A stretch of 64,000 nucleotides of DNA from Chrysemys picta bellii (taxonomy: Eukaryota > Chordata > Testudines > Emydidae): NCBI RefSeq assembly GCF_011386835.1, contig NC_088795.1, positions 13,621,441 to 13,685,440 on the forward strand. Direction: 5' to 3'. Position 1 is the first letter of the stretch. Every line of letters starts with the position of its first letter. Below, piece after piece: positions 1 through 9,710 of the stretch. The position numbers and the translations under genes are program-made. The notes beneath the pieces were generated by a model. The model saw only the letters and a list, made by a program, of their open reading frames with translations. It did not search any database and was not told the origin of the DNA.

Positions 1-45
1 AGTAGGTCCAATAAAAGATATTACCTCACCCATCTTGTCTCTCTA
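1..45. repeat. fragment of dispersed repeat also seen at 9499-9710
   Basis: The first ~45 bases (around ggtccaataaaagatattac) match the segment near 9658-9690 closely. This shows the window opens inside a copy of the same dispersed repeat. No coding capacity is visible and the family is not identified. Confidence 0.6.
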
Positions 46-1190
46 CTAATACATTAATACATTATTCTTTTTTGTTACAGAAGCACCTTGAGGATCCATC
101 CCTGATGGAGGTGGGGCCCTCCATGATGTAAGGCACAGTACAACAGCAACCTATTTTAGGACAAATTTCCCAAGATGGATGCAAAAACTTGTGCCCACAA
201 AATGCATGGGTGAACTGCTTTGGAATGCACTAGATGGGTAAATGCATGGCAAGACAATAAAAGGAGTGTAGGATTACAATTAGAATCACACAGGGAGGGG
301 TGTTTCCTATATAGAGGCAATGCTCCAATTTAATAAGTGCATCTTATATGACACTATTTCATTGTACGTTGAGTGGCATTTGGCCGTATGGTGGAAAGGT
401 ACACTTAAACGGAAAGTTCCATATGGTGGATTACAATGACATTAGCTGCAGGGTGAATACTGGTCAATTTTCAACTCAGTGGGCAATAGTTTTCCACCAT
501 GAGCTAGGTTTTATTAAAACTTCTAAAAAGCCTGCCAAAGATCGCACTCTGGCACAAAGACTAAACTCAACTGTGTGTAGCTCAGAGGAGCAGCTGCAAT
601 CTGCAGCAGGAAAGTGAGCACAAGGATTTAAAATATAATTAATTTCACGGAGCAGCTGGATGTTTGAGTAGCATGCCATTAATTTTGCAGTAACTATTAA
701 ACATTTTATAGCTGAACTAAAAAACAATCATGGTGTTGGTGGTAGGCAAATGATCAAGGGTGGGGTTTTTCAAAATCGTGTGGTGTTGGCCTAACTCAGT
801 TCCCACTGCAATCACTGGCAAAATTCCCATTGAGACTTCCATGGAAGAAGAGTTGGACCAATGCTGAGCGCTTTTGAAACTCCCACCCCACTTGTTTTTA
901 ACTGCTGCTCAGTGGACAGTGGTGAAATCTCAAGGCAATCTGGCAAAGTTCTGGAGGGCAGGAAGTTAGACAGTCCTGTTCAGACCAATTGGATCATGAG
1001 TTTCAAGTGAAAGGTTCCCCCCTAATTTAAATACTTTGTAAAAACTACATCCACTTGCAGCTGAAACATATTAAGTTAAATGTCAAAATAGCATTCAGTA
1101 GTAAAGCCAAGCATATGCGAAAGCATTCCTTTCAATACCATTTTGGTCTCATTCCCAGATCTATAAGCTTAGGACCATAAATGCTGAAGC
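46..1190. other. no gene recognised; unassigned sequence
   Basis: AT-rich non-coding sequence. Short open frames exist but show no family resemblance, and I see no splice-bounded exon. Around 780-845 a short self-complementary motif (near ttcccattgagacttcc) resembles a palindromic motif scattered through the window. Confidence 0.5.
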
Positions 1191-1192
1191 AT

Positions 1193-1417
1193 TGTCCGGT
1201 AGACACTTTCTATAAAAGGGGTTTTTCCATCACTGTAGGTAACTCACATCCTCAAGAGGAGGTAGCTAGCTAGCTTGATGGAAGAATTCTGCCATTGATT
1301 TAGCTACATCTACAACTGGGGTTAGGTCAACCTAAATACAGTATTGAGGGTACAATTTTTTTCACAGTGTTGAGTGATGTAGCTAAGTCAATCTAATTTT
1401 TAAGCATAGACCAGGTC
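1193..1417. mobile_element. decayed Harbinger-type MITE
   Basis: The right end (catagaccaggtc followed by tta) and the adjoining arm match the arms of better preserved TAA-flanked MITEs at 48123-48380 and 54041-54284. Shared features are an arm with agtcaatctaattttt and an internal stretch like gatggaagaattc. The left end is blurred, so the start is approximate. It is non-coding. Confidence 0.5.
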
Positions 1418-1424
1418 TTATTAT

Positions 1425-1530
1425 GCATGTACTCCTTACTCACAAGTGTATTCCCATTAAATTCAGTAAGATTAGATGATTGACTGAGGATTACTTATGT
1501 GAGTAATGGCTTGCAGAACTGGGCCCTGTA
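1425..1530. repeat. palindromic dispersed repeat
   Basis: The left part (tactccttactcacaagtg) and the right part (ttatgtgagtaatggcttg) are imperfect inverted copies around a centre near 1465 (cccattaaattcagtaag). Related arms occur near 31565-31635 and 43795-43880. This looks like an old, short, non-coding palindromic element of unassigned family. Confidence 0.45.
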
Positions 1531-1550
1531 AACTGAATTTATACAAGAAC

Positions 1551-2160
1551 TATACCGTGGGTCTATGTAGCCTGACTTGCAGTAATTCAATACTATAGTA
1601 CTCCAGATGGCCAGTGTATTGGTGATGGGGGGAAGAAAAGCAAAAAATTATAGGAAGCCTGGTTATTTTAGGCATTTCAGTATATTTCTCTAAATAATGA
1701 GCAGGGATAATTTATCTGGAACCATTCCATAAATGATTCCATAGAGGGCATCTGTTTACAAACAGATTCAGAAATTAGCATGATTCCATCTCAATGATAA
1801 AAATTCCATTAAATGGTAGAACTCATTTTTATGTCCTATTACGAATTTATGGAATCAGAATTTCTAATAGAACTATACCTCAGTAATGTTGCAGCCTTAC
1901 TTGCAATAATTCAATGGCATAATACCCCACATGGCCAAGGTGCATGGGAGATGGAAAGATAATGAAAAGAATTAAAGGTTACTTTAGGAATTTCAAAGTC
2001 GTTCTCTGAGTGATGAGAGGGATTGATTTATTTTGAATCATTTTACAAATAAGTCTGTAGAGGGCATCCCTCAACAATGGATTCATAGAGTAATATGACT
2101 CGGTCTCAATTAGTGACAATTCAAAATGTCCCATTAAAAAGATCTCATTTGTTATGATAT
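1551..2160. repeat. old tandem duplication, two units of about 300 bp
   Basis: Unit 1 (about 1551-1855) and unit 2 (about 1866-2160) share, in the same order: actatac, gacttgcagtaattcaat / cttgcaataattcaatgg, agatggcca / acatggcca, gagggcatc, and cattaaa...actcattt / cattaaa...atctcattt. They are clearly related but much diverged, so the duplication is old. No reading frame is preserved through either unit. Confidence 0.6.
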
Positions 2161-2250
2161 ATTGAGAGTTAATGAAGAGGCATCTGAAAGAAGCCACTGT
2201 ATTTTCACTGTCACTGTTAAGAAAGTTCATGTGTGAACTGACTCTTTTAT

Positions 2251-2255
2251 GACTT
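2251..2255 (+). repeat. left target-site duplication of the LTR element
   Basis: The sequence gactt directly precedes the TG of the left LTR and is repeated directly after the CA of the right LTR (9494-9498). A 5-bp duplication is typical of Ty3/Gypsy integration. Confidence 0.9.
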
Positions 2256-2377
2256 TGTAGGGAGCCAGGGTGGCTTCCCTCCGACCCTGAGGGTAAAGTG
2301 CCTTTCCCTCAGCCTGAGTGGGCGGGGCCAGCCCAAGCTCGCTCCACCCCCCGGAAGGGGAGGGGTGGAACAGGAAG

Positions 2378-2384
2378 TATAAAG
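2378..2384 (+). promoter_or_regulatory. TATA-like box of the 5' LTR
   Basis: tataaag sits 123 bp into the LTR, just after GC-rich motifs (gggcgggg downstream, ccaccccccgg upstream). The same sequence is at 8156-8162 in the 3' LTR. It is a plausible core promoter for the genomic transcript; activity is inferred only. Confidence 0.6.
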
Positions 2385-2880
2385 GGCGGGGCCCTTAGCT
2401 CAGTTAGGGCAGCACCAGGGAGGGAGGCAGACGCAGACCGCGGGCTGCTCCCTTCAGAGCCTGCTGCCACACCAGGGGAGGCCCTGGACCTGTGGAAACC
2501 TCACCTGGAGGACGGACTGGGGCTGCCAGGACTGCCTGCTGCCGAGTACCCAGAGGAACTGGAGGAGCCGAAGGGGGAGCGGGAGCTGCCAGCAGCCGAG
2601 TACCCAGAGGAGCTGGAGGAGCCTGAGCCTGAGGGGGAGCCGGAGCTGCCAGCAGCGGACTACCCCGACGCACTCACGGGACCAGAGGGATTCGGGCGAG
2701 CAATCGGGTAGGAAGTAGCCCAGGGACAGAGCTGCACAGTGGTGAGTCTATGTAGCGGGACGACCCCGCTGACCCAGTGGTGGGACCCTCGTTCTGCCAC
2801 TGTCAGGGCCCTGGGCTGGAGCGCAGTGGTGTAGGGTGGGCCTGCGCTCCCCTACCCGGCAGAGCCACGCCGGGACCTTT

Positions 2881-3550
2881 GCCGGCGCTCCCCTGCCTGA
2901 GGGGCGCGCCACTGACCTTTGCCGGCGCTCCCCTGCCTGAGGGGCGCGCCACTGACCTTTGCCGGCGCTCCCCTGCCTGAGGGGCGCGCCACTGACCTTT
3001 GCCGGCGCTCCCCTGCCTGAGGGGCGCGCCACTGACCTTTGCCGGCGCTCCCCTGCCTGAGGGGCGCGCCACTGACCTTTGCCGGCGCTCCCCTGCCTGA
3101 GGGGCGCGCCACTGACCTTTGCCGGCGCTCCCCTGCCTGAGGGGCGCGCCACTGACCTTTGCCGGCGCTCCCCTGCCTGAGGGGCGCGCCACTGACCTTT
3201 GCCGGCGCTCCCCTGCCTGAGGGGCGCGCCACTGACCGTTGCCGGCGCTCCCCTGCCTGAGGGGCGCGCCACTGACCGTTGCCGGCGCTCCCCTGCCTGA
3301 GGGGCGCGCCACTGACCGTTGCCGGCGCTCCCCTGCCTGAGGGGCGCGCCACTGACCTTTGCCGGCGCTCCCCTGCCTGAGGGGCGCGCCACTGACCTTT
3401 GCCGGCGCTCCCCTGCCTGAGGGGCGCGCCACTGACCGTTGCCGGCGCTCCCCTGCCTGAGGGGCGCGCTACTGACCTTTGCCGGCGCTCCCCTGCCTGA
3501 GGGGCGCGCTACTGACCTTTGCCGGCGCTCCCCTGCCTGAGGGGCGCGCT
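2881..3550 (+). repeat. 40-bp tandem array in the 5' LTR, 17 units
   Basis: Units start every 40 bp from 2881 to 3521. Each has ggcgctcccc, a 7-nt spacer, then ggggcgcgcc, which pair as a 10-bp stem with one mismatch, so every unit can form a hairpin. Variants are ordered: units 1-8 end gaccttt, 9-11 gaccgtt, 12-13 gaccttt, 14 gaccgtt, and 15-17 carry gcgct instead of gcgcc. Forty bases is not a multiple of three, so long minus-strand frames across it are by-products of the period. Confidence 0.95.
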
Positions 3551-3675
3551 ACAGACTCTGGCTGGCGGCCGCCCCGCCGCTAATTCCCCGCTGACGGAGG
3601 CGTGACCCAGGCCGGCCAGTGACCTCGTAGCTCCCCACTGCCCCCTAGCGGGTAGGTGGGCCGACCCCGATCACA

Positions 3676-3758
3676 AGTGGTGGAGAATGCGGGTAACGCC
3701 CCCTATCCCTGCCGGAAGGGATTAGAGCAAGGAGGCAGCGACAGCCCCTAAACAGAAG
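3676..3758 (+). promoter_or_regulatory. leader with putative primer-binding site
   Basis: Two bases after the LTR, TGGTGGAGAATGCGGG (3678-3693) begins with TGG, as expected for pairing to a tRNA 3' CCA end. I could not assign the tRNA. Only 83 bp separate the LTR from the gag-pol ATG. Confidence 0.6.
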
Positions 3759-6700
3759 ATGGAGATGGAAAGGCTTATCAAGGTGCTGGCCGAGACTCAG
3801 CAGCAGCAGCAGCAACAACTCATACAGCAGCTGGGTACTCACCAGCAGCAGTTGCTTCAAACCTTGGGGGCCCAGCACCGCGAACAACAGACTCAATGTT
3901 TCCAGCAACTTGCCACCCTGTGGCCGAGCCCCGGTGGAGCCCAGCCGGGCGGGGTGACCACCCCCAACCCTCCTGCTCCACCAATCCGTCTGGCCAAGAT
4001 GGGGCCTGAGGATGACCCAGAGGCTTATCTCGTGACCTTTGAGCGGGTTGCTGCAGTAGCTGGTTGGGCGCCGGACCAATGGGCAACCCTGCTTGCCCCC
4101 TATCTAACGGGGCCGGCCCAGAAGGCTTACCGGGGGCTACCAGACGATGAAGCCCGTGTTTACGCCAGAGTAAAAGCGGCTATCCTGGATGCCTTCGACA
4201 TCACCCCGGAGACTTTTCGGCGACGGTTTCGGGGAAAGCTGTACCCCCCGGGGGCCCGGCCCCGAGCCGTGGCACAGGAATTAAAGGATGCAGCGTGCCG
4301 ATGGCTACAACCCGAGCATCGAACTGTGGCTGAGGTGACAGAACAGATCATCCTCGAGCAATTCGTGCACATCCTTCCGACTCCTGGGAGGGCGTGGGTG
4401 TTGCGGCACCGACCTCAAACTCTAAGTGCAGCAGTCACACTTATGGAGAACTTTCTAGAGGCCGAGGCCCCAATAGGACCGACAGCCCGACCCCCAAGCT
4501 CTGGACCCGGCGCTCAGAAGCCGGAAAGGGGGTCCACCCCCAAAGTCAATGTGCCCGCTCGAGCCCGACGACCAAACGGCGGCGGCACTACTTTTCCCCG
4601 ACGGCCCGAGGCCCCACAACCCGCACCGTCTGGACGTTTGGCCCATCCATCGGGCCCCGGCCAACCCCGCGGCCACCCGGGTGACCCGGCACGGCCGGGG
4701 CGCACAGAGGTAGGACCTTGCTTTCGGTGTGGTGAGTACGGCCACCTGCAACGAGACTGTACGGCGATGGAATGCGATTTTGGCCAGGTGTACACCGGGG
4801 AGAGCCGGGCCCGCACACCATCCGCGGCCAAATTGACAGCCCCCATGAGCATCGCCGGGACACCTGTGGTGGGTCTAATTGATTCGGGCTGTGGGCAGAC
4901 TCTTGTCCGCCAGTCCCTCCTCCCGGACACCGAGCAGATCATCGGGGAGGTACGGATACAGTGCATACATGGGGACGTGAAACCGTACCCCACCGTGCAG
5001 GTCCCTCTCACGGTAGACGGGGCGACTCAGGTAATGAATGTGGCGGTGGCCCCGTCCCTTGCCTACCCAATCATCCTGGGCCGGGACTGGCCAGAATTCG
5101 TCGAGCTGCTCCGGTCCCTATCTCCGGAAGAGGCATTCGAGGGAGCCTCCTCTGCGACGGACCCAGGCCCCAGGCGGAGCCCCGACCCCGACGGTGACCC
5201 ATCCCTTTCACCCAGGCAAGACGGCCAGGAGACAGGGGGCCCCCCGGTGGACATTCGGGACTTTAGCCGAGACCAAAGGGAGGACCCTACGCTCCGGTTT
5301 GCCTATGAACAGCTGGCACGGGTAGAGGGGAAGGTCGTGGAGGCCCAGCGGGCTACCCAATGGCCTAGATTTGAGCTTGACCAAGATCGTCTCTACCGTG
5401 TGGAGCGGGACCCTCAAACTCAAGAGGTCCGGACCCAACTCGTGGTTCCCCGCATTCATCGACGGGCGGTCCTAAAGCTAGCCCATGACATCCCAGCCGC
5501 AGGCCATTTAGGACCGGAGAAAACCGCAGCTAGGGTCCTGGCCAAGTTCTTCTGGCCCGGCATCCACCGCGAAGTGAAGGATTACTGTGGGTCATGCCCG
5601 GACTGCCAACACGCCGCCCCGGCTGGGATCCGGAAGGCCCCCCTAGTTCCATTACCAACCGTGGGCGTTCCATTTGAACGAGTAGCGATGGACCTGGTCG
5701 GACCCTTCCCGAAAAGTCAGGCGGGCTACCAATACATCCTTGTCTTGATGGACTATGCCACCCGCTTCCCTGAGGCTGTCCCCTTAAGGAGTATCACTGC
5801 CCGCACTATTGCGGCAGAGCTCGTGAAGATCTTTGCCAGGGTAGGCCTCCCTCGGGAGTTACTTACTGACCAAGGGACCAACTTCACATCTAAGTTGTTC
5901 CGTCAGGTATGTGCCCTGCTGGGGATTAAGAAGCTGCAGGCCTCAGTTTACCATCCCCAGACGGATGGGTTAGTCGAACGTTTTAATCGAACCCTGAAAG
6001 GAATGTTGCGACGCTTCCCCACCCAGGACCTCCGTCAGTGGGATCAACTACTTCCCCCTTTACTACTGGCGATTCGGGAAGTTCCACAGGCCTCCACGAA
6101 GTTCTCTCCATTTGAGCTCCTCTATGGGCGACGGCCCCGCGGAGTGATGGATCTCCTGAGAGAAACTTGGGAACATACACCATCCTCAACGCAGGGCCTT
6201 TTACAATACGTCTTGCAGCTGCAGGAACGGTTGGCCCGGGCGGGTGAACTCGCGAGGGAAAACTTAAACACGGCCCAAAGGGGCCAGGAGCAGCAATATA
6301 ATCGGGGCACCCAGGTCCGATTATTTGCCCCCGGGGACCGAGTTCTCCTCCTGCTCCCCTCGGAGGAATCAAAGCTTTTTGCCCGCTGGCAGGGCCCGTA
6401 TGAAGTCCTTCGCCAAGTGGGGCCTGTCAATTATGAAATCCGGCAGCCTGATCACCGGAAGGGAAAGCAGATCTATCACGTGAATCTTTTAAAACCCTGG
6501 CGGGAACGGGAAGGACTACTAATTGCCCCATACCCACCTGAACCAGACCTTGGACCACAACCCCCCGAAGAGTCTGATAATGGGGAACCCCAGCTAGCCG
6601 AGACGCTCACGGCTGAGCAGCGGGAACAGGCCCTCTGCCTAGTGAAGGCATTCCCCAGGACCTTCACCACGAAGCCCGGACAGACTACGCTTGCCTACCA

Positions 6701-8489
6701 TGCAATCCAGACCGACCCCGGGGTGGTGGTCCAAGAGACGACCCGGCCATTGCCTAGGCGAATGCGAGAGGCTGTGGAGGAGGAAGTCCAGGCCATGTTG
6801 GGATTGGGTGTTATCGAGCATTCCCAGAGCGAATGGCGGAGCCCTGTCGTCCTGGTTCCGAAGCCAGATGGGAGCCGGCGGTTTTGTATTGACTTTCGAA
6901 GAGTCAATGCCATTTCAAAGTTTGATGCGTATCCAATGCCCCGCGTCGATGAGCTCCTTGACCGGCTTGGAGAAGCCTGCTACATCACCACCTTAGACCT
7001 CACCAAGGGGTACTGGCAGATCCCCTTGGAACCCCAATCCAAGGAGAAGACTGCGTTCGCCACCCCGTCAGGTTTGTACCAGTTTACTCGGATGCCTTTC
7101 GGCCTCCATGGGGCCCCAGCAACCTTCCAGCGCTTGATGGATCGGGTTTTGCAACCTCACACCAAGTACGCCGCCGCCTACCTGGATGATGTGGTCATCT
7201 ATGGCAGCAACTGGGAGGAACATCTCAACCAAGTGGCGGCTGTCCTCCGGGACCTCCGCGCCGCCGGCCTCACAGCCAATCCTAAGAAATGCCGAATCGG
7301 GCGCGAAGAAACCACTTATCTGGGGTACACCCTGGGGCGGGGACAGGTACGCCCCCTCATCGGGAAGGTTCAAGCCCTCCAGGAATGTCAGGCGCCAACC
7401 ACGAAGAGGCAGGTGCGTCAATTCTTGGGCCTAGCCGGCTATTACCGGCGGTTCGTACCCCACTTTGCAACCATTACGGCCCCTCTGACAGAACTCCTGA
7501 CCAAAGATAGCCCCCGTAGAGTGTGCTGGTCTGACGACTGCGAGAGGGCCTTTCAAACTGTCAAAGACCGCCTGTCTAGCGAGCCCGTTCTCTTCAGCCC
7601 GGACTTCGATCGGGACTTCATTGTCCAGACCGATGCCTCCGGCGTGGGGCTTGGGGCGGTCCTCTCACAGGAGGTGGACGGGGAGGAGCATCCTATTGTT
7701 TACATCAGTCGGAAACTGTTCCCCCGGGAGCGGAACTACTCCGTCCTGGAGAAAGAGGCCCTAGCTGTTAAGTGGGCGGTTGATGCTCTCCGCTACTACC
7801 TCCTCGGGGCCCCCTTTATACTGGTTACGGATCATGCACCCCTGAAGTGGCTCAACAAGATGAAGGACGCGAATGCCCGCCTGCAGCGGTGGTATCTTAC
7901 ACTACAAACCTACGCCTTCACGATCCACCATCGGGCGGGACGGGACAACGCCAACGCGGACTTCTTCTCCCGTCTGGGGGAGGCTGAGGACGCCAGCTCC
8001 GAGGTTCGGGAGCTGGATTTGAGGGGTGGGGTATGTAGGGAGCCAGGGTGGCTTCCCTCCGACCCTGAGGGTAAAGTGCCTTTCCCTCAGCCTGAGTGGG
8101 CGGGGCCAGCCCAAGCTCGCTCCACCCCCCGGAAGGGGAGGGGTGGAACAGGAAGTATAAAGGGCGGGGCCCTTAGCTCAGTTAGGGCAGCACCAGGGAG
8201 GGAGGCAGACGCAGACCGCGGGCTGCTCCCTTCAGAGCCTGCTGCCACACCAGGGGAGGCCCTGGACCTGTGGAAACCTCACCTGGAGGACGGACTGGGG
8301 CTGCCAGGACTGCCTGCTGCCGAGTACCCAGAGGAACTGGAGGAGCCGAAGGGGGAGCGGGAGCTGCCAGCAGCCGAGTACCCAGAGGAGCTGGAGGAGC
8401 CTGAGCCTGAGGGGGAGCCGGAGCTGCCAGCAGCGGACTACCCCGACGCACTCACGGGACCAGAGGGATTCGGGCGAGCAATCGGGTAG
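3759..8489 (+). CDS. gag-pol polyprotein with integrase before reverse transcriptase
   Basis: One uninterrupted 1576-codon frame from ATG 3759. Residues 1-320: gag-like, Gln-rich start then Pro/Arg-rich. 321-334: a CCHC knuckle ([14 protein letters not shown]). About 375: aspartic protease motif LIDSG. About 576-616: integrase HHCC finger. Integrase core: D645, D704, E740 (35 residues between the last two), followed by a GPY/F-like module near 865-915. About 985-1180: reverse transcriptase with YLDD at 1141-1144. RNase H: acidic residues at about 1292, 1333 and 1358. All key residues visible are intact. Residues 1426-1576 are encoded by the 3' LTR and contain repeats of [13 protein letters not shown]. 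Gag and pol are fused without a visible frameshift or stop between them. Integrase-before-RT supports a Gmr1-like assignment. Function as a mobile element is inferred from integrity; expression is unknown. Confidence 0.92.
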   Translation: MEMERLIKVLAETQQQQQQQLIQQLGTHQQQLLQTLGAQHREQQTQCFQQLATLWPSPGGAQPGGVTTPNPPAPPIRLAKMGPEDDPEAYLVTFERVAAVAGWAPDQWATLLAPYLTGPAQKAYRGLPDDEARVYARVKAAILDAFDITPETFRRRFRGKLYPPGARPRAVAQELKDAACRWLQPEHRTVAEVTEQIILEQFVHILPTPGRAWVLRHRPQTLSAAVTLMENFLEAEAPIGPTARPPSSGPGAQKPERGSTPKVNVPARARRPNGGGTTFPRRPEAPQPAPSGRLAHPSGPGQPRGHPGDPARPGRTEVGPCFRCGEYGHLQRDCTAMECDFGQVYTGESRARTPSAAKLTAPMSIAGTPVVGLIDSGCGQTLVRQSLLPDTEQIIGEVRIQCIHGDVKPYPTVQVPLTVDGATQVMNVAVAPSLAYPIILGRDWPEFVELLRSLSPEEAFEGASSATDPGPRRSPDPDGDPSLSPRQDGQETGGPPVDIRDFSRDQREDPTLRFAYEQLARVEGKVVEAQRATQWPRFELDQDRLYRVERDPQTQEVRTQLVVPRIHRRAVLKLAHDIPAAGHLGPEKTAARVLAKFFWPGIHREVKDYCGSCPDCQHAAPAGIRKAPLVPLPTVGVPFERVAMDLVGPFPKSQAGYQYILVLMDYATRFPEAVPLRSITARTIAAELVKIFARVGLPRELLTDQGTNFTSKLFRQVCALLGIKKLQASVYHPQTDGLVERFNRTLKGMLRRFPTQDLRQWDQLLPPLLLAIREVPQASTKFSPFELLYGRRPRGVMDLLRETWEHTPSSTQGLLQYVLQLQERLARAGELARENLNTAQRGQEQQYNRGTQVRLFAPGDRVLLLLPSEESKLFARWQGPYEVLRQVGPVNYEIRQPDHRKGKQIYHVNLLKPWREREGLLIAPYPPEPDLGPQPPEESDNGEPQLAETLTAEQREQALCLVKAFPRTFTTKPGQTTLAYHAIQTDPGVVVQETTRPLPRRMREAVEEEVQAMLGLGVIEHSQSEWRSPVVLVPKPDGSRRFCIDFRRVNAISKFDAYPMPRVDELLDRLGEACYITTLDLTKGYWQIPLEPQSKEKTAFATPSGLYQFTRMPFGLHGAPATFQRLMDRVLQPHTKYAAAYLDDVVIYGSNWEEHLNQVAAVLRDLRAAGLTANPKKCRIGREETTYLGYTLGRGQVRPLIGKVQALQECQAPTTKRQVRQFLGLAGYYRRFVPHFATITAPLTELLTKDSPRRVCWSDDCERAFQTVKDRLSSEPVLFSPDFDRDFIVQTDASGVGLGAVLSQEVDGEEHPIVYISRKLFPRERNYSVLEKEALAVKWAVDALRYYLLGAPFILVTDHAPLKWLNKMKDANARLQRWYLTLQTYAFTIHHRAGRDNANADFFSRLGEAEDASSEVRELDLRGGVCREPGWLPSDPEGKVPFPQPEWAGPAQARSTPRKGRGGTGSIKGGALSSVRAAPGREADADRGLLPSEPAATPGEALDLWKPHLEDGLGLPGLPAAEYPEELEEPKGERELPAAEYPEELEEPEPEGEPELPAADYPDALTGPEGFGRAIG
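8021..8033 (+). promoter_or_regulatory. polypurine tract
   Basis: gaggggtggggta lies immediately before the TG of the 3' LTR, the expected place for the plus-strand primer of LTR retrotransposons. It lies inside the pol reading frame. Confidence 0.75.
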
Positions 8490-9493
8490 GAAGTAGCCCA
8501 GGGACAGAGCTGCACAGTGGTGAGTCTATGTAGCGGGACGACCCCGCTGACCCAGTGGTGGGACCCTCGTTCTGCCACTGTCAGGGCCCTGGGCTGGAGC
8601 GCAGTGGTGTAGGGTGGGCCTGCGCTCCCCTACCCGGCAGAGCCACGCCGGGACCTTTGCCGGCGCTCCCCTGCCTGAGGGGCGCGCCACTGACCTTTGC
8701 CGGCGCTCCCCTGCCTGAGGGGCGCGCCACTGACCTTTGCCGGCGCTCCCCTGCCTGAGGGGCGCGCCACTGACCTTTGCCGGCGCTCCCCTGCCTGAGG
8801 GGCGCGCCACTGACCTTTGCCGGCGCTCCCCTGCCTGAGGGGCGCGCCACTGACCTTTGCCGGCGCTCCCCTGCCTGAGGGGCGCGCCACTGACCTTTGC
8901 CGGCGCTCCCCTGCCTGAGGGGCGCGCCACTGACCTTTGCCGGCGCTCCCCTGCCTGAGGGGCGCGCCACTGACCGTTGCCGGCGCTCCCCTGCCTGAGG
9001 GGCGCGCCACTGACCGTTGCCGGCGCTCCCCTGCCTGAGGGGCGCGCCACTGACCGTTGCCGGCGCTCCCCTGCCTGAGGGGCGCGCCACTGACCGTTGC
9101 CGGCGCTCCCCTGCCTGAGGGGCGCGCCACTGACCGTTGCCGGCGCTCCCCTGCCTGAGGGGCGCGCCACTGACCGTTGCCGGCGCTCCCCTGCCTGAGG
9201 GGCGCGCTACTGACCTTTGCCGGCGCTCCCCTGCCTGAGGGGCGCGCTACTGACCTTTGCCGGCGCTCCCCTGCCTGAGGGGCGCGCTACTGACCTTTGC
9301 CGGCGCTCCCCTGCCTGAGGGGCGCGCTACTGACCTTTGCCGGCGCTCCCCTGCCTGAGGGGCGCGCTACAGACTCTGGCTGGCGGCCGCCCCGCCGCTA
9401 ATTCCCCGCTGACGGAGGCGTGACCCAGGCCGGCCAGTGACCTCGTAGCTCCCCACTGCCCCCTAGCGGGTAGGTGGGCCGACCCCGATCACA
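8034..9493 (+). repeat. 3' LTR
   Basis: 1460 bp, TG...CA. By eye it is identical to the 5' LTR outside the 40-bp array. Its first 456 bp encode the end of the gag-pol frame up to the tag stop at 8487-8489. It is followed by the right TSD gactt. Confidence 0.93.
8659..9368 (+). repeat. 40-bp tandem array in the 3' LTR, 18 units
   Basis: Units start every 40 bp from 8659 to 9339. Variant order is 7 units ending gaccttt, 6 ending gaccgtt, then 5 with gcgct. This differs from the 5' array (8, 3, 2, 1, 3) by more than one simple unit gain. Each unit has the same hairpin potential. Confidence 0.95.
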
Positions 9494-9498
9494 GACTT
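9494..9498 (+). repeat. right target-site duplication of the LTR element
   Basis: gactt follows the final CA of the 3' LTR and matches 2251-2255. Confidence 0.9.
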
Positions 9499-9710
9499 GC
9501 AGTGTCATTGTAGCTGTGTAGGTAGCAGGATATTACAGAGACAAAGTGGGTGAAGTAATATCTTTTATTGTGCCAAGTTCTGTTGGTGAGAGAGACACGG
9601 TTCAGAAGAAGAGCTCTGTGTAAGCTCAAGAGCTTGTCTCTCTCACCCACTGAAGTTGGTCCAATAAATGATATTACCTCACTCACCTGGTCGCTTTAAT
9701 ATTCTGGGAC
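9499..9710. repeat. unclassified dispersed repeat
   Basis: Segment with gaagaagagctctgtgtaag and ttggtccaataaatgatatt. Its end recurs at 1-45, which proves it is dispersed. The family is not identified from sequence alone. It is non-coding here. Confidence 0.5.

Larger units (their letters stand above)
2256..3675 (+). repeat. 5' LTR
   Basis: 1420 bp, TG...CA. It contains a TATA-like box, a potential coding tail (2298-2711 open from a GTG, the counterpart of the pol tail in the other LTR), and 17 copies of a 40-bp repeat. It is 40 bp shorter than the 3' LTR, which is one repeat unit. No canonical AATAAA was seen in the LTR. Confidence 0.93.
2256..9493 (+). mobile_element. complete Gmr1-like Ty3/Gypsy LTR retrotransposon
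   Basis: A 7.2-kb element with LTRs of 1420 bp (2256-3675) and 1460 bp (8034-9493). Both LTRs begin TG and end CA, and the element is flanked by gactt. In between lie a primer-binding-like site, one long gag-pol frame and a purine-rich tract. The domain order is gag, protease, integrase, reverse transcriptase, RNase H. In most Ty3/Gypsy elements integrase comes last; integrase before RT within a gypsy-type pol is the hallmark of the Gmr1 group described from deuterostomes. LTRs are the same by eye outside their repeat arrays, and the frame has no stops, so the insertion appears young. Transcription is on the plus strand. Confidence 0.93.

Noticed and set aside
2748..3432. Long minus-strand frames across the 40-bp array, with SGAPLRQGSAGKGQWRAPQAG-type repeats (also at 8526-9170)
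   Set aside because: A 40-bp unit without stops is open in all three frames, giving the same 40-residue peptide repeat. This is a consequence of the period, not a gene.
2881..3550. CRISPR array
   Set aside because: Units are directly abutting 40-mers without unique spacers, inside a retrotransposon LTR in a vertebrate-like genome.
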